A stretch of DNA of 64,000 nucleotides from Ornithodoros turicata (taxonomy: Eukaryota > Arthropoda > Arachnida > Ixodida > Argasidae), in assembly GCF_037126465.1 (NCBI RefSeq), contig NC_088204.1, forward strand, positions 80,924,361-80,988,360. Reading direction: 5' to 3'. This document shows, in pieces, positions 46,901-59,300 of the stretch; the first letter of the stretch is position 1; each line of letters opens with the position of its first letter. A program made the translations under genes and the position numbers. The notes under the pieces are model-generated. The model did not search any database. It was not told the DNA's origin and was given only the letters and a program-made list of their open reading frames with translations.

Positions 46901-49305
46901 ATGGAAAAGGCAGGAAATGCATGATGCCGCGACTTGTCTTCAACACACATCAAAATCTCTGGGAACAGCATGACCTTAAGGGGGTGATATCTCTCGGATG
47001 CAGGCGGACAAGTGGACGTGTTCCGCCATGTCGCGGATCACCACCACTGGGTGAAGCTGCAGACGCTGAATACGACAGCTGCCGTATCGCTCGACGTCGC
47101 AGAGGTCTCTGGGACCGTACTCTTGTCGGTTGCCAGTCGACAGAAAAGGGGGCCAATTCCGATGAAGTCTTCGGTCTACAAATGGAGTAAAGTCCACCAA
47201 GGGGTAAGTGTTTCTTCAGTAACAAAGGCAGCTGCCACTGGAGAGTTATGCCTGAGGGAAATGCTTTCTGAATGGCTTTTTGAGGGGTCGGGGAAATGTT
47301 CCTGGCTTGTGAGGGGGGGAGGGTTGTCAAAGAAAATTTGAGCAATTTTTTTTGCATATATACACGAAATCTTCATACTATTACTTTAGTTCTTTGTTTG
47401 TTAATTTTGGAGCGTAGAATTATGCATGACACTACAAAGTTTTCAACGCCTAGCTTCTCTAAAGGGGTTGTGAGATAAGATACCCTGGATAAATGCAAAA
47501 GATGGTTGCATCCACATGATCCTGCATTCAAAGTGTTATAGCAAAAGGAGTAATGGACACGCCGAAAATAGGACATCCCTACCAGTGAGGTGTAAGTAGG
47601 AGAGGTCACATGCTTACAAAAACCAATGGCAGAGGTCCTCTGATGTCTGAGCCGGATGTGGAAGTTTACCTTTCCAACTACAATATGTACAAAAATAATT
47701 CCTTTTCCTCAATACTTTTGTATGCGATACAATATGCACATGGTGTGATCACAATACATATCATTAAGCACTGGGAAGTGATGCAATTTCCTCAAATTTT
47801 ATAGCTCTTTTCATCGAACTAACAAGTCCTACGCAGGGGCCACGCCTCCTAAGCACAGTGCAGTCTGCAACTCTAGCGTTGGCGCTTCTTTGAGTAACGA
47901 GATGCCGCAAAACAGTAATTTTCGTTAGATGGAGACTAACATGTATGGAAATTTCGATGTGGAAGCATGTCTATCGCAGCAACAAATTCCCTACCTAGCT
48001 ATCCAAGTGCTTCGAATTTACTTGTCTCAACCTCTACCAGCTATTCGCAAAGATTCATTTCATTTAATAACTTTACTGCGCACAACTGTACTTTTTTGAT
48101 CGTGCAGTTCACCCTGCTGTCTGAAGTGGCAACATCCATGCCAAGTTCTACCCTGTTTGTTCGTGTGGGTCAAGATGTGGCCTGTGTCTTTGCTAACGAG
48201 AAAGCCGCGCTGCAGCAGGATCGCGGCTGGGTGATCGCGCATACGGAGCCAGCCTCTGTTTACAAGTTTACGCACAACACTCTGCAACTTCTGCAGAACA
48301 TTCCCATGTATGGTGTCAACTGTATGGAGAAGTTTTACTTGGCTGGTGAGTAAATGTTCGTATTCGTAGAGTTATCCTCTAACAATCGTCTTTCCAAGGA
48401 GAGACAAGCTGCAAAGTGGGACACTCTAAATGCACTGTCCTTACTGTTGTACTAACGAAGCTGCACTGATATAAGTGTCCCACTGTGGGTGCATTCTAGG
48501 TAGTGAAATCATGTCGTGTCACTGGCAGCAGCTGACGAGGTGTGCAGACCTATTGAATTCAAACGTTTTTTTATTAATGGGCAAAGAAATAGGTTATTTT
48601 TAAAGGAATGTGGCGATGCACATTATGTGCACCAATACACCACGCTTTTGTGACCACTTCTGCTGCACGATTGCCTGCTGCCGTTCTGCTGCCGATGCTT
48701 CTTTATAACCCCCATTGGCCAATGTGAGCAATGGCATTTTTCGTAGATGCAACGACAAACTGCAGCACTAAGTACAATAATACTTGTTGCAGGATGCTTA
48801 TTCGAACACCAACGTTCACGAGAGAACAAGTTGTTTTTAGTCTCTACGCAGAGTTTAAATCTTCAGATATATTTTCACACTTGTCTGTTGGAAAAGTTGG
48901 AACCTCTGCCATATATAGCATGTCCTGCTCAGTGCAACACGTTGGAAATATTTCAGTGTCTCACTTGAGTTTTTTTGTCTTTTTTTTCACCACAAGCCAT
49001 GTGTACTTTTTGCATTAGCTTTTTTAACTTTTTGTATCCAATCCACAGGAGATTCATTCCTCGTGCTGGGCAGTATGCACCTCAAGGCAGTGTCTGTCTA
49101 TCGCTGGCGCGGCTACAGCAAGTTTGAAGCGGTACAAACCATATCCGTATCTCCGGTACACTTGCACGTGTACCGGTCTCATACCGGCAACACGTTGCTG
49201 ACAGTCTCTACGCAGTGTGGCAGAACAAAAGTGCTTCGTGCTGTTATTCAGGGACGTTGCGACGTCGAAGACCCGCGTCTCCGCCATCTAGTTGGGCGGG
49301 CTTGA
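34980..49305 (+). CDS. Giant secreted protein with EAR-like propellers and NGV repeats
   Basis: I do not recognise an orthologue. Exons: 34980-35187, 35351-35568, 35639-35874, 35937-36109, 36165-36299, 36393-36499, 36556-36751, 36816-37163, 37343-37552, 37627-37844, 37910-38102, 38506-38990, 39455-39679, 39742-40060, 40566-40803, 41433-41575, 41640-41806, 42879-43169, 43438-43545, 43701-43914, 43989-44216, 44272-44483, 45146-45335, 45398-45491, 46105-46347, 46633-46835, 47004-47203, 48108-48345, 49049-49305. The exons sum to 6,297 nt, exactly 2,098 codons plus stop, with every phase agreeing. Residues 1-25 are a signal peptide and RARR at 56-59 is a furin-type site. Residues ~70-430 hold W/F-rich EAR (epitempin) propeller-like blades. 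Residues ~490-1690 hold about 27 'NG(V/I)(D/N)(L/I)' units of roughly 43 residues, often with 'G.(K/P).TF' between them. Residues ~1800-2090 are again EAR-like. There is no transmembrane segment, so it is probably extracellular matrix or eggshell-like (inference). The exon at 46105 has the weakest acceptor. The intron after 38990 has a GC donor. Confidence 0.88.
41921..42122. mobile_element. MITE with GTCACACGGGCAGTCTTCAATG termini, ~202 bp
   Basis: The ends GTCACACGGGCAGTCTTCAATG and CATTGAAGACTGCCCGTGTGAC are perfect inverted repeats. A diverged relative lies at about 63112-63300. It is in intron 17 of the EAR/NG-repeat gene. Superfamily not determined. Confidence 0.8.
42156..42400 (+). mobile_element. 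tRNA-derived SINE
   Basis: A box-A-like CATAGCAGAGTGGGTAAGTG is followed by a B box GGGTTCGAATGCTG near 42227 and then by GGTTTCCCTGGGTTTTC and a GAAGTCTGCCC body, ending near a poly-C tract. This matches the SINE at 63315. It is in the EAR/NG-repeat gene, intron 17. Confidence 0.75.
42606..42775. mobile_element. Mariner-like MITE, 170 bp
   Basis: The inverted termini CAGGGTGTCCAAAATTAAGC and GCTTAATTTTGAATACCCTG are flanked by TA. It lies about 100 bp before exon 42879-43169 of the EAR/NG-repeat gene. Confidence 0.85.
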
Positions 49306-49565
49306 GTGCATTGTTTACTATTAACTACTTTTTACAATGGTTACGGTTACTTTTTAATTACGTTTATAATAGCACTGTTTTAAAAGCTTGTTCAGCGTGG
49401 CTGAATGTTGTTACAAAGTTGCTGAAAGTGAAATTTATGGTCTAACTTTTGGACTAAAAATAAAAGTCTTGCATATCCCGTGCAGAGTATTTGTCTTTGT
49501 TGCATTCTGGACTATTTATTTATGCAAAAATAGTATGCTCCACACTATATGTTATGTCTCCAGGA

Positions 49566-49571
49566 AATAAA
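49566..49571 (+). terminator. Polyadenylation signal of the EAR/NG-repeat gene
   Basis: AATAAA lies 261 bp after the stop codon and is followed by a T-rich stretch. An earlier AATAAA at 49459-49464 is an alternative. Assignment rests on position. Confidence 0.55.
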
Positions 49572-50488
49572 ATTAATGTAGAATTAAACTTGCACTGTCA
49601 CATTTGTTTTATTAATTAATTGAGCCCCATAAGAAAGGTTGTGGTCTGCAGCCCTGCACAGGGGCCAGTTATACCAGTAGTACTGATATAGTTTTACAGC
49701 TACATGTATCTCTTAAAGGGACTGTCGCATCCATTGTGGTCAATTCCAAAACTATAATGCCCTTTTACTTGGCATTCATCACTGATCACGCAGAAAATCT
49801 CAAATTTGTGCTGTTGTTTCTTCGCACTTTGATGTAACTCGGGGGCAAGAACAGACGACGGACATTGAGGATATTCCAGAATTCCCTCTCTGGAAATGTT
49901 ACACGAACAAGTCCATAAAGTCTGTGATCGGCTTGTGGAATGTTGTTAGCGTCATACATTTTGTACAACCAGTAGTGTAACTCTGTGTTCCACGCAATAT
50001 AGTCACGTCGCAACTCTCACTGGTAAGCGAAATGCAGTGTATTTACTGAGGTCTTTTCACTTAGTACGTTGTGGTGCGAACATGATGCAGACGACGTCTG
50101 AGACAATCTCCTGCACTGCCCGGCTGATGTCGTAATGGCGTTACGAGCACTGGGGCATCCTTAGATGCAGAGAGAGCTGAATATGTATATATAATAGGCT
50201 TCACACCGTGACACAACTATTATCACAAGATATGCCACGATGCTCGATCGGCAGAGCAATGTTGCCCACCAAAGGGTTCATTAATGTGCACCATCATCTC
50301 GGCACAGTGCATTTATCTCCCTCACGGAGCTCTTCGTGCCTGAGCATGTCGTACCATGACGCTAACTTCCTGAAGTCCTCGTCTTGTTTAGAACATCATG
50401 TAAGATCCACAGAGGCCAGTACGGAACAGAGCACATGTAAATTTATGTAACAAAACTAAGCTTTTATATACAAAAGTTACCATTGACT
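49572..50488. other. Intergenic between convergent EAR/NG-repeat gene and ATG12
   Basis: The two genes converge. From 49712 (CTTAAAGGGACTGTCGCATCC) to roughly 50020 the sequence resembles the element at 60682-61150, including the AGAGAGGGAATTC word in inverted order. The rest, which should include the ATG12 3' UTR, shows nothing recognisable. Confidence 0.5.
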
Positions 50489-51410
50489 TCAGCCCCATGC
50501 TGGTGTCGTAGCATAGTGCAGTATCAATTTTCCGTTGGTTCCGAAGCACTGTGAAGTTAATTGGAGGGCACGCGTAAGTTTTAGGCACCTCGTTTGATAT
50601 GAAAATGTGGCACTCACCTCATACAGATTTTTCACGTCGTGATCAAGGGGAGGTGCAAATGCTTGATTGACATAGAGGAACTGTAAAATATGAGCATTCT
50701 GATAACCTTTCAACAAACGAGATTTTATTTTGCTCATTTTCACTGACTTATTTCATTTTGACAGGCAATAGTCTGCCCAGTTTAACTTGAGATCATTACA
50801 ACGTGCATAATTCCTGTAAGGCCAACCGATTTACGCGTGGTGCTTTCACTGACGTGAATATCAAGCTAATATTTGTGCTGATAATACTGATACGAAGTAT
50901 TAATTAGACCTTACTTAATTAGCATTATGCTATACAAAGTAGGAGAACAAACGAGAAAGGCCTAACTGTCAGAAGCGTTACTTTGAAATGTTGCCTGATG
51001 TCAGAGTGACTTGAAAGTGTCAGTTAACTGACAGTTCACACCTGAAAGACTTCCTTACCAACGATTCTGTCTGCTCCATCTTGAGATACTTCCTTATAAA
51101 TTCGATTATTTCTTTGATCTTCATCTGCGGTGAGACTGCCCATTTACGTTTTTGCATTATCGGTGCGTTGCCAGTGGGTTTAAGAAGAACGTCAACTAGA
51201 AGATACAGTCGATAACTGATTATCAAAACCAAAACGACAGAGCCGTTACCCACTTTTCTTTTTCTCTACTGGCTCAGAGACGCTGTCCAGCTGATCAGAA
51301 CGTGCAGTCTGGGAGACTTCTTTGTTGTCAGTCCCATCTGCTTCGCTACTTTGTTGGTTTTCTTCCGATTTATCATCGTCCTCCTGCAATTTCGGATTCA
51401 CGTCCGCCAT
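50489..51410 (-). CDS. ATG12: ATG12 (ubiquitin-like autophagy conjugation protein)
   Basis: ATG12 is conjugated through its C-terminal glycine to ATG5 by ATG7 and ATG10. The ATG12-ATG5/ATG16L complex then drives LC3/ATG8 lipidation on autophagosomes. Exons (minus): 51410-51254, 51195-51059, 50680-50618, 50548-50489, all phase-consistent, giving 138 residues (human 140). The acidic, disordered N-terminus is followed by KKKIDVLLKPTGNAPIM, KWAV, FLYVNQAFAPPLDHDV, CFGTNGKLILHY and the terminal TPAWG, with the conjugated glycine as last residue. In-frame ATGs at 51425 and 51494 could extend the N-terminus. I chose 51410 for its AACATGG context and MADV start. Confidence 0.97.
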
Positions 51411-51989
51411 GTTGTTCACGTTCATACCGATGTCGCTTGCGCTGAGCACGGTTGCAGTGAAGTCAGTGAAGCAGTGAAGTTTGCACAGCGCCATTTCAGG
51501 CCCAAACGGCCACGGATTCCAACAGACGGTCGTTTCATTAGCGGGTTTTGTTTTGCATGATGTTTCAAACGGTATGGTGCCAATAAAAGCTACAAAAAAA
51601 GTAGTAAGAAAAAAAGAAGAAAAAGCGGTGCTTCTTCGAAAGAGCGAACAACTCGAGACCGTGTATTAGAAAGTGCCGCGTCGTCTGCTAAACTACGGCT
51701 TGTTGCATAATTTGGGGCGCTGACGTTGCTGCTCACTCGCGCCACCTGGCCACGTGGGGGCTTGAGGGCCGCAGCCCCCCGAACTTTTCCGGGGAGTGGG
51801 GAAGGCATGGCAGTCTCAACTCTCAAGACAAGACAGACAAGGCCCGGTGCTGTGAACCTATGCGTAATATTTTTTTTTTTTTTTTTCGATCGAGATTCGT
51901 GAGCATTGCAGGGCCGCAGTCTGTGATGTGCTTTGGGCGCGACATCTTTTCCGCTTTTAGTTGTTCGCCCGAGGCTGCAGGCACGGTGT

Positions 51990-52190
51990 TGTCGCAGCCG
52001 GTGGTGGTGGTGGTGATGGTGATGGTGAAAGGGCTTGCCATTGTCGGCCTCACGTATGTGGGCAACGTCACGACTGACGCCCTGGGGAAATGTGCGTCCT
52101 GGGCCGTCTTCTAGGGGAACTGTGCCGACATATGTCGCAGCCGGAGTTGGGCCTGACACGGCCAGCACGCTAACCACTGGGCAACACGCA
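51990..52190 (-). mobile_element. tRNA-derived SINE (Ruka-like)
   Basis: It is read on the minus strand. GGTTAGCGTGCTGGCCGTG, then the GAAGACGGCCCAGGACGCACA body, then the CACGACGTTGCCCACATACGTG-like part and a (CAC)n tail match the SINE cluster at 56185-56900. Confidence 0.7.
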
Positions 52191-52678
52191 GGGCAAAATA
52201 CAAGAGCCAGAGGATATGATCCGGGGAGGGGTGGGGGAAGAACCTCCAAAACAGAGGGTCTGGATCCGTCCTTCTGCTCTCGCCTCTGTGGTGGTGGTGG
52301 TGAAAACTGCTCGCAACGTCACGACTAAACTCCGAGAGAACAGTAAATAAATAAAGGAGGAGGAGCATTAAAACAAAACACAAAAGTATATAAAGAAAAA
52401 AGACATAAAACTAAAAGGATGGATTAGGAGAAGGGCCCGGTGCCGCGTATACTGGAGGCGCAGAACGAGATTTTGTGTCCCTCAAAAAAGACTCTCCTCT
52501 GTTGCACTCTGTTTTGCTGTTGATGCGGCCACGGCGACGCTCAACCTCTCGTCATTCTGTAATACTCGATAAATGCATCACTTTCTCGCGATTCGTCCGG
52601 ACATCCCTCATCATGAGCACATTTCTTAGACTGGACATTCCTCCCCCTGGAAAAGTTCTGCGGGGAAAGGGACGTTCA

Positions 52679-52923
52679 GGGGGCTTAATCCCTTCATCGT
52701 CGTTACGGTCGTTACAAGCTAACGAGTGGCGGGAAATTCAAAAAGGTGGGCACGTGACACATTGCGCGTGACGTGTACCACGGCCTTCACGTATCGCGCG
52801 AAGGGCGCCGTGCACGTGTTTTATCACGTGCCCACCTTTTTAAATTTCCCGCCCACCTTTTTGAATTTCCTGCCACTCGTTAGCTTGTAACGACCGTAAC
52901 GACGATGAAGCTATTAAGCCCCC
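52679..52923. mobile_element. Inverted-repeat element, ~80-100-bp arms
   Basis: The left arm from GGGGGCTTAAT through CGTTACAAGCTAACGAGTGG to GGTGGGCACGTGA is repeated in inverted form at about 52824-52923. The right arm has an extra duplicated CCCACCTTTTTAAATTTCC block. Three CACGTG words lie within it. Confidence 0.8.
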
Positions 52924-53348
52924 AGGCCCCCAAGCCCCCATGCAGTCGGCGCCTGTCGTCACGTGTGACGTTTGCGGTGAGTCAACGATAACGAACGTTA
53001 CATTCAGATCAGCATCGCGTCCCAGGAACGGGAACACAAGGTTAGAGAGCCACACCCCAACTTGGCGTATGTGCAGATAAGACTTGAACGGGATGTCCGC
53101 GTATTTCCGTTTCCTCAGTTAACACTTCCTTCTGCCATGATCACAAAGATCCTCGACCTTCCTCTCTTTACAAACAGTGATAACAAAAAGAAGCGTGAAG
53201 AGAGTGAAGTAAAACACAATGAAACACGATAACAAGGGCTGAGAGAAAGCGGAAAAGATGAGGGCGGTGTTCCGCCTGGGCGATGATGTCGAAAATATCT
53301 TCCCAGCTCTCGGCATTGAAGGCCAAGAGTGTGGCGGAGTCGAAAGTG

Positions 53349-56300
53349 ATGAAACTTTGCGCGATTTCTGTCTTGTTCCTTCCCTTGGCGTTCCTTGGAG
53401 TTGGTGCAGGAGATCAGGCTCGGTGCAAGGATGAAAACAGAAAGAATGTTGATTGGTGAGGTGTCTTTTTATTAATTACCTTATCCGTTGGTCGCGATTC
53501 ACTGTCGCTTTCGTCGGTAAAAACTATACCATACGAGGGCGTGCTCTAAAGCTCATTGTTCCGACTCACTTCCATATACCGTGTATTCACACGAATGACA
53601 TTCTCACGGAATATTGAGAAAAAGCGAAAACACTGCTCACTGAGCCGAAGTTCAGTCCCGTTTTTTGTTGAGCATTCACACTGTGCTGGAATATCGGAAG
53701 TGGGCATACTGCGCATTTAGCAGACGACACTTAGCAGACGACACCGTCAGCGTGTTTTCCTGTCGTCTGCTACGGAATACCTTGCGGCTAGGTCGCATGA
53801 TATTCCCCTCGGTTAGCAGTGTACGTGAAGAGCGTACGTTGAGCGCTTGCGATCACGTGACAGCAGCAAGCTATGACGTTTTTCGCATCTTCCGCTGTGA
53901 ATGTCGCTCGCGTGAACGGCACTGATACGCGAACGCGATCTCGTCACTGTGCTCGCAAAAAGCGAGACAGTCTACTACAAGCGTAAAAAAAATCAAACGT
54001 TCAACTTCGGGATGTCACGATGTTTCTGTTCATGCGGAAGAGAACTCTGAGGAAAATTTAGGTGTGCACGATGCGAACATGACGAGTGACACAACCGTGT
54101 GGTGTGCCAAATTTCACTTTCGGGATTTCGACACCGAAGACGGAAGATCAGGGAGACTGGGAATTTCCCTACACCACCACCAGGTGGGGGTGGGGATGGT
54201 ACTCCCCGTGGTATTTTGCAACGCCCCCGAAATTTCTGAGGTTGGGCAATGCCACTCGGCTACCAATGCATACGCCCATAGATACGTATACATAAGCACG
54301 TCCAGAGAAAGCATTGGGTGCGTAATCTTTTTTCTTTCTTTCTTTTTATCGCATTTTATCAAAGTACAGGTGCTATAGGACTGAAACAGACCAGGATAAC
54401 AATAGAGATAAACTGTAGTACCAGTCACGCATTTTGTGAGGAGTATGAAAAACATCGAAAACAGAAGAAGGAAAAAGAAATCGGGCAAAAACTGCTGCAA
54501 TTCAAAAATGTACATCACGGCCAAAATTAGATACGATCGAAGCAAAACAAAAGGGAGATAAGACGGATAGATATGAAGTGTAAGCACCCAGATAATAAAT
54601 TGTGTTAAGAGTTCGCAGGAAATGCTCCCTGATAGGCTTTTTAAATGCTAGGTGGTGAGTGGATGAACAGACGTGTAAAGGGAGGTCGTTCCATGGTTCG
54701 ACCACCAAAGGAATATATCGAAAATACAGCCAAAGTTTGTCCGACAAGAAAGAAAATAAAGAGTGAAAGGCACATGCCTTAGGCGATACTGAGTAACACA
54801 ACGTGTGAGAAAATGGTTGTGTATAAGCGCCGCAACTTTAAACTTTTAGGAGATCATAGACAGTAAGAATATGAAGAAGGGGAAGAGCAAAGGAAACTGA
54901 GTTTTGAGAGGTAACTGCCATATTCTCGCTCGGCCCTGAGGGATCTTCGAGGGACACTTTCAGTATGTTTGGAAATCCATTTGGCACGCGCTCGGTGCGC
55001 GTGCACAATGCATTGCCAAAGCTACTGGAAGGCAGGGGCGGGGCCTGCCCCCCCCCCCCGAGACATACCTCTACCCCCCACTCCGGCAGATTTTCCTGCC
55101 GCACGGCGAATTTTCCTGCTACATGGCGACCCCCCCCCTCCCCGTCTTCTCTCTTTTTTTTTAGTGCCCCCCCCCCCGAGGATCTTCCCTGGATCCGCCC
55201 CTGCTGGAAGGGTCCCTCGAATAGCTTTTTGGACAATATAGGACTTGGGTTCTCAATGGTGGGGTTCACCATCATTATACCCTTCACCAAATTACTCCCA
55301 GCAATTAACGGAGTAGAATATCGCGTGTCACGACGGAAGATTCCACTCGTCGTCACCGAAATACAGTGTCGTTGTTGTCGTTGTGCCTTATTCATCAGCA
55401 GACGCTTTATTTCATGTTTGATTGGGTTGGAAATAGCTCGCTTGGTGCTTCTGTAGGTTTATCATGTACAAAGTGCCGAAGATGCAACGGAGGGGAAATG
55501 CAAACTTCATAACCCCGGACGGACAAGAATTCGCCTACGTTGACGCGAATACGCCTTCGTCGAACAAAGTGTGGAAACTTTCGTCGGAAAATATCTACGA
55601 CGAAAACAACCCACTTGCCTACACCCTGGCTCCACTTTACAAGTCTCAGAGGAAACCAACGGTAGGACGATACTGTGACTTGAGAACGTGACACTTCAGA
55701 TGCGTATTCTTCTATACTATTCAGGGTGTGATCGAAACTGTATACAGGGTCCTTCTTTTTATTCGTTTCAGAATTTTTATAGAAAAAAAATCTAGTACAG
55801 CAAACTAGATGCCGTTTTTGCCGTTGAGCTATACATGGCCACGCTAACATTCTCTCGCAGGAACTATGTAACTACAACGTGTCTAATTATTTGAAATTTT
55901 TATTTATCGAGTATTTAATCAGGGAATTTCGCGCAAACGCGAGATATTCCTCGTTGAAAGTCATTCCTCGTTAAAAAACAAAACAAAAAGAACTTATACG
56001 CGCACGTGTGTTGAAATATCCATTGCTAAATCTTGCTACTCAAATAAGCGGAAACAAGAAATACGCACTTTTCGAGCGCAAAGGACGCCAACCAATTCAC
56101 GCGATAGGGTCACGTGCTTTGGATAGGGTCACGGAACTGGTTGGTGCAGGAGCTAATTATGTTGGCCATATAGACCGCTCTCCGACACGAGCTCGCGTGC
56201 TGGCCATGTCACGTCGAGAGGTACCCGGGTTCAAATCCCGGCGCCGGCTGTGCCGTCTGAAAGCCTCTGAGGAAAACCGAGGAAAACCGCAGACATTTGT

Positions 56301-59300
56301 CCTCGCTGTTCCCTTAGAAGTCGGCCCAGGACGCACATTCCCCCAGGGCGTCAGTCGTGACGTTGCCCGCCTTTGTGAGGCCGACAATGGCGAGCGCTTT
56401 CACCATCACCACCACCATCACCACCACCACCACCACCATCACCACCACCACCAGCTCGCGTGGCTCAGTGGTTAGCGTGGTGGTGGTGGTGATGGCGATA
56501 GGGCTTGCCGTTGTCGGCCTCACGTATGTGGGCAACGTCACGACTGATGCCCTGGGGGAATGTGCGTCCTGGGCCGACTTCTAAGGGAACTGTGCCGACA
56601 TATGTCTGAAAGCGTCTGAGGAAAACCCAGGAAAAACCCCAGACAGCACAGCCGGCACCGGGATTCGAACCCGGGTACCTCCCAGTCTCGACGTGACAGT
56701 GGTTAGCGTGCTGGCCATGTGACGTTGAGACTGGGAGATATTCTGCTTCGAATCCCCGGCTATGCTATCTTGGTGTTTTTCTCAGACGCTTTCAAACATA
56801 TATTTCCTTATTAGAAGTCGGCCCAGTGCATCAGTCGTGACGTGGCACACCTCTTTGAGGTCGACCACGGCGAGTCCTTTCACAGATCCAAGGCGAAGGT
56901 CGCGTCATTTCTGTGCTCGAGAAGCCCGTATAGTTCTTGTTTCGGCTCATTTGCATTTCAGAAATTGCATGGATGGCCCACCAGAGAGCGCCGTGTTGCG
57001 AAAGCCCCGCTGCATCTTGGGATTTAGATTTCATGAGTCAGAGAGAAGAACAAAGAGCGCAAACGGTTTCGGTTTTCTCTCTCCTTCACCTCCCGCACCT
57101 TCAAGCAACAGGCAGACGAGCACGAATGCAAACCATTTCCCACAACGCATTGCGCGATGCGCGTGACTTGGGCGACGGAGGGCCCCCGTGCGGAGCACAA
57201 GGGCAGTACCTGAAATCGCCTATTCAGCAATGGTGACGATGAGATGGGGTGTTTCACCACGGTGGTGCGGTACCAGCGATGGATATTTTCATTAAGGATC
57301 TTGTAAAGCATGGAATAGCTTTCAACGAAGAATATCTCCCGTTCTGCTATATCTATATTTGCGCGAAATCCCCTAATTAAAAAGCTAATTAGTGAATTAG
57401 TCATCTTGTAGTTATACTTTCTTTGAGAGAATGTTCGCACGGCCATATAGCTCAACTGCATAAACGCCATCTTTTTCCTCCGCTAGTTTTTTTTTAAATA
57501 AAAATTCTGTAACTATAATAAAAAAGACACCCTGTATATAGCTTGCTGCCAGACTTGTACAAAATACTGCGCAAAAGTATTTAAAATAAGATACCAAATG
57601 CTCTACGGAAAAAAGTATTTAAAATAGTGTACAAAATACTCAAAACTGAAAGTAATTTGAGTAGAGTACTAAATATTCTAAGAAGTATTTAAGATACTCT
57701 TTAAAGTACTTTAGTATTAGCAGTAAGTGAAACGCGTATTCTGAACGTGGCCTTACAAATGAAGGGAATAAACTTCATCAGCCATGCATATCTTTCATTT
57801 GCAACGTCTGTGTCAAGTAATGTTTGGTGAACTTTGGTGAACCCAAGTAAACTTTGTTGATATGTTCTGACCCAAAACTTCGTAATCCCTCCTGTATGTC
57901 GGTTCGGGTCTTTTAACCTCTGGCACATGTTTATTGCTTTGATGACCAGTGAAATAAATTATTATTATCTTGTTGTCGCGGGATTATCTTGTACCTAATC
58001 CCCTGGTGATTCACCTGGCAATATGAATAGGAACGGTTTTCTGACGAAGTTGGCTACTGACAAGCAATGCCAGGCTTGGGACCAGCCTATTGTACAAGAG
58101 GTAAATGACAGATTCGCGAATTCCCGAAAAAGGAAAAAGAAGAAAAAGGGGGTTAAATTCCAGTGAGCTGAAAATCTCGGCACGGCGGGAAGCGTGCTGG
58201 ATATGGCTTGACGAGGAAGGAAAGGATTTTGAGTACTGAGTAGCAAATACCGAAAAAACTATTTTAAATACATTAAAAATACTTGTCGCAAAAAAGTATT
58301 GAGTAGAGTACTAAAATACCGGAAAAAGTATTTAAAATACTGTATTTTGAGTACGTACTCAAGATACGTACAAGTCTGCTTGCTGCTCTTCGAAGGCACT
58401 GTCCTTAAATTATGACGACTATCTTTTGCTCCCCTTCAGAACCTTCTGTACGCCGTGTACAACGACCAACCCCCAAATAGTCACAACGGGACCAGAAATG
58501 GTCACACCAAAGGTACGTAACTATACTGACAGGGTTTTTCCCTCTTTCAGCGGAGTGCGACTATATTCCACGATTGCTGTTCATGCAGGCGTTGTCATGT
58601 TCGACGACACAACTGGGATCTGGCTCCAGCACAGCGTGCCGAGGTTCATGGAGGAATTGTTCACCGGGAAGTTCACTTTTCCAGAGAACGCCCGCGAAAA
58701 CGGACAGGCTATATTATGCGTAACGTTTCCAACTTCTCAGCTGAATACAATTGGTAAGTTGGTGGCAATATAGAAATGGCCGCCTGAGTGGCGAGCATAT
58801 GCAATAAAGGACGTCTGTCTTCGTGCTCGACCATGTCTCGCGTGACTCCGTTGACGCAATTTTCCGCATTTCTTCCACCAGGTGTACTGAAAATTTGATT
58901 ATGGACGACGAATCCTGTATTCTAAGGGTGAAACACAAAAATAACAAAGACGGTTAAGAGCATCAGCTGTTTACTATATACATTAAAAACAAGACTTTCG
59001 TGCAGTAGGCTGCACTACTTCAGGTTTGAGGACCTGTTACAAGTGGTGAAGCATATATAAAAAAAACCAAGTCACATGGTACAAGAGAAAAGGGTAAGGG
59101 TGAAGAGAACTACAAACGCGATACAAATATCAACAAAAATGAAAATGAAAAACAAACCTTTTTGTTTTTCATTTTCATTTTTCAGAACTACAAACGCGAT
59201 ACAAATATCAACAAAAATGAAAATGAAAAACAAACCTTTTTGTTTTTCATTTTCATTTTTGTTGATATTTGTATCGCGTTTGTAGTTCTCTTCACCCTTA

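Larger units (their letters stand above)
51411..53348. promoter_or_regulatory. Divergent region ATG12 / DNase II
   Basis: The two starts point away from each other across 1.9 kb. The region contains a SINE (about 51990-52190, minus), an inverted-repeat element (52679-52923) and five CACGTG E-boxes: 51751, 52751, 52813, 52825 and 52960. The last reads GTCACGTGTGAC, one base off the CLEAR consensus GTCACGTGAC over ten bases, 384 bp before the DNase II start. CLEAR boxes are bound by TFEB/MITF factors that control lysosomal and autophagy genes in vertebrates. Function here is inferred. Confidence 0.4.

Noticed and set aside
51590..52249. 219-codon minus-strand frame with a polyhistidine run
   Set aside because: The His run comes from the (CAC)n tail of a SINE; the rest is SINE and intergenic sequence with low-complexity lysine.
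54965..55456. 163-codon plus-strand proline-rich frame
   Set aside because: The proline runs come from poly-C tracts of a hAT MITE and intronic sequence.
56185..56250. Possible functional tRNA gene (good B box)
   Set aside because: No acceptor stem or complete cloverleaf; the same sequence recurs with a fixed SINE body.
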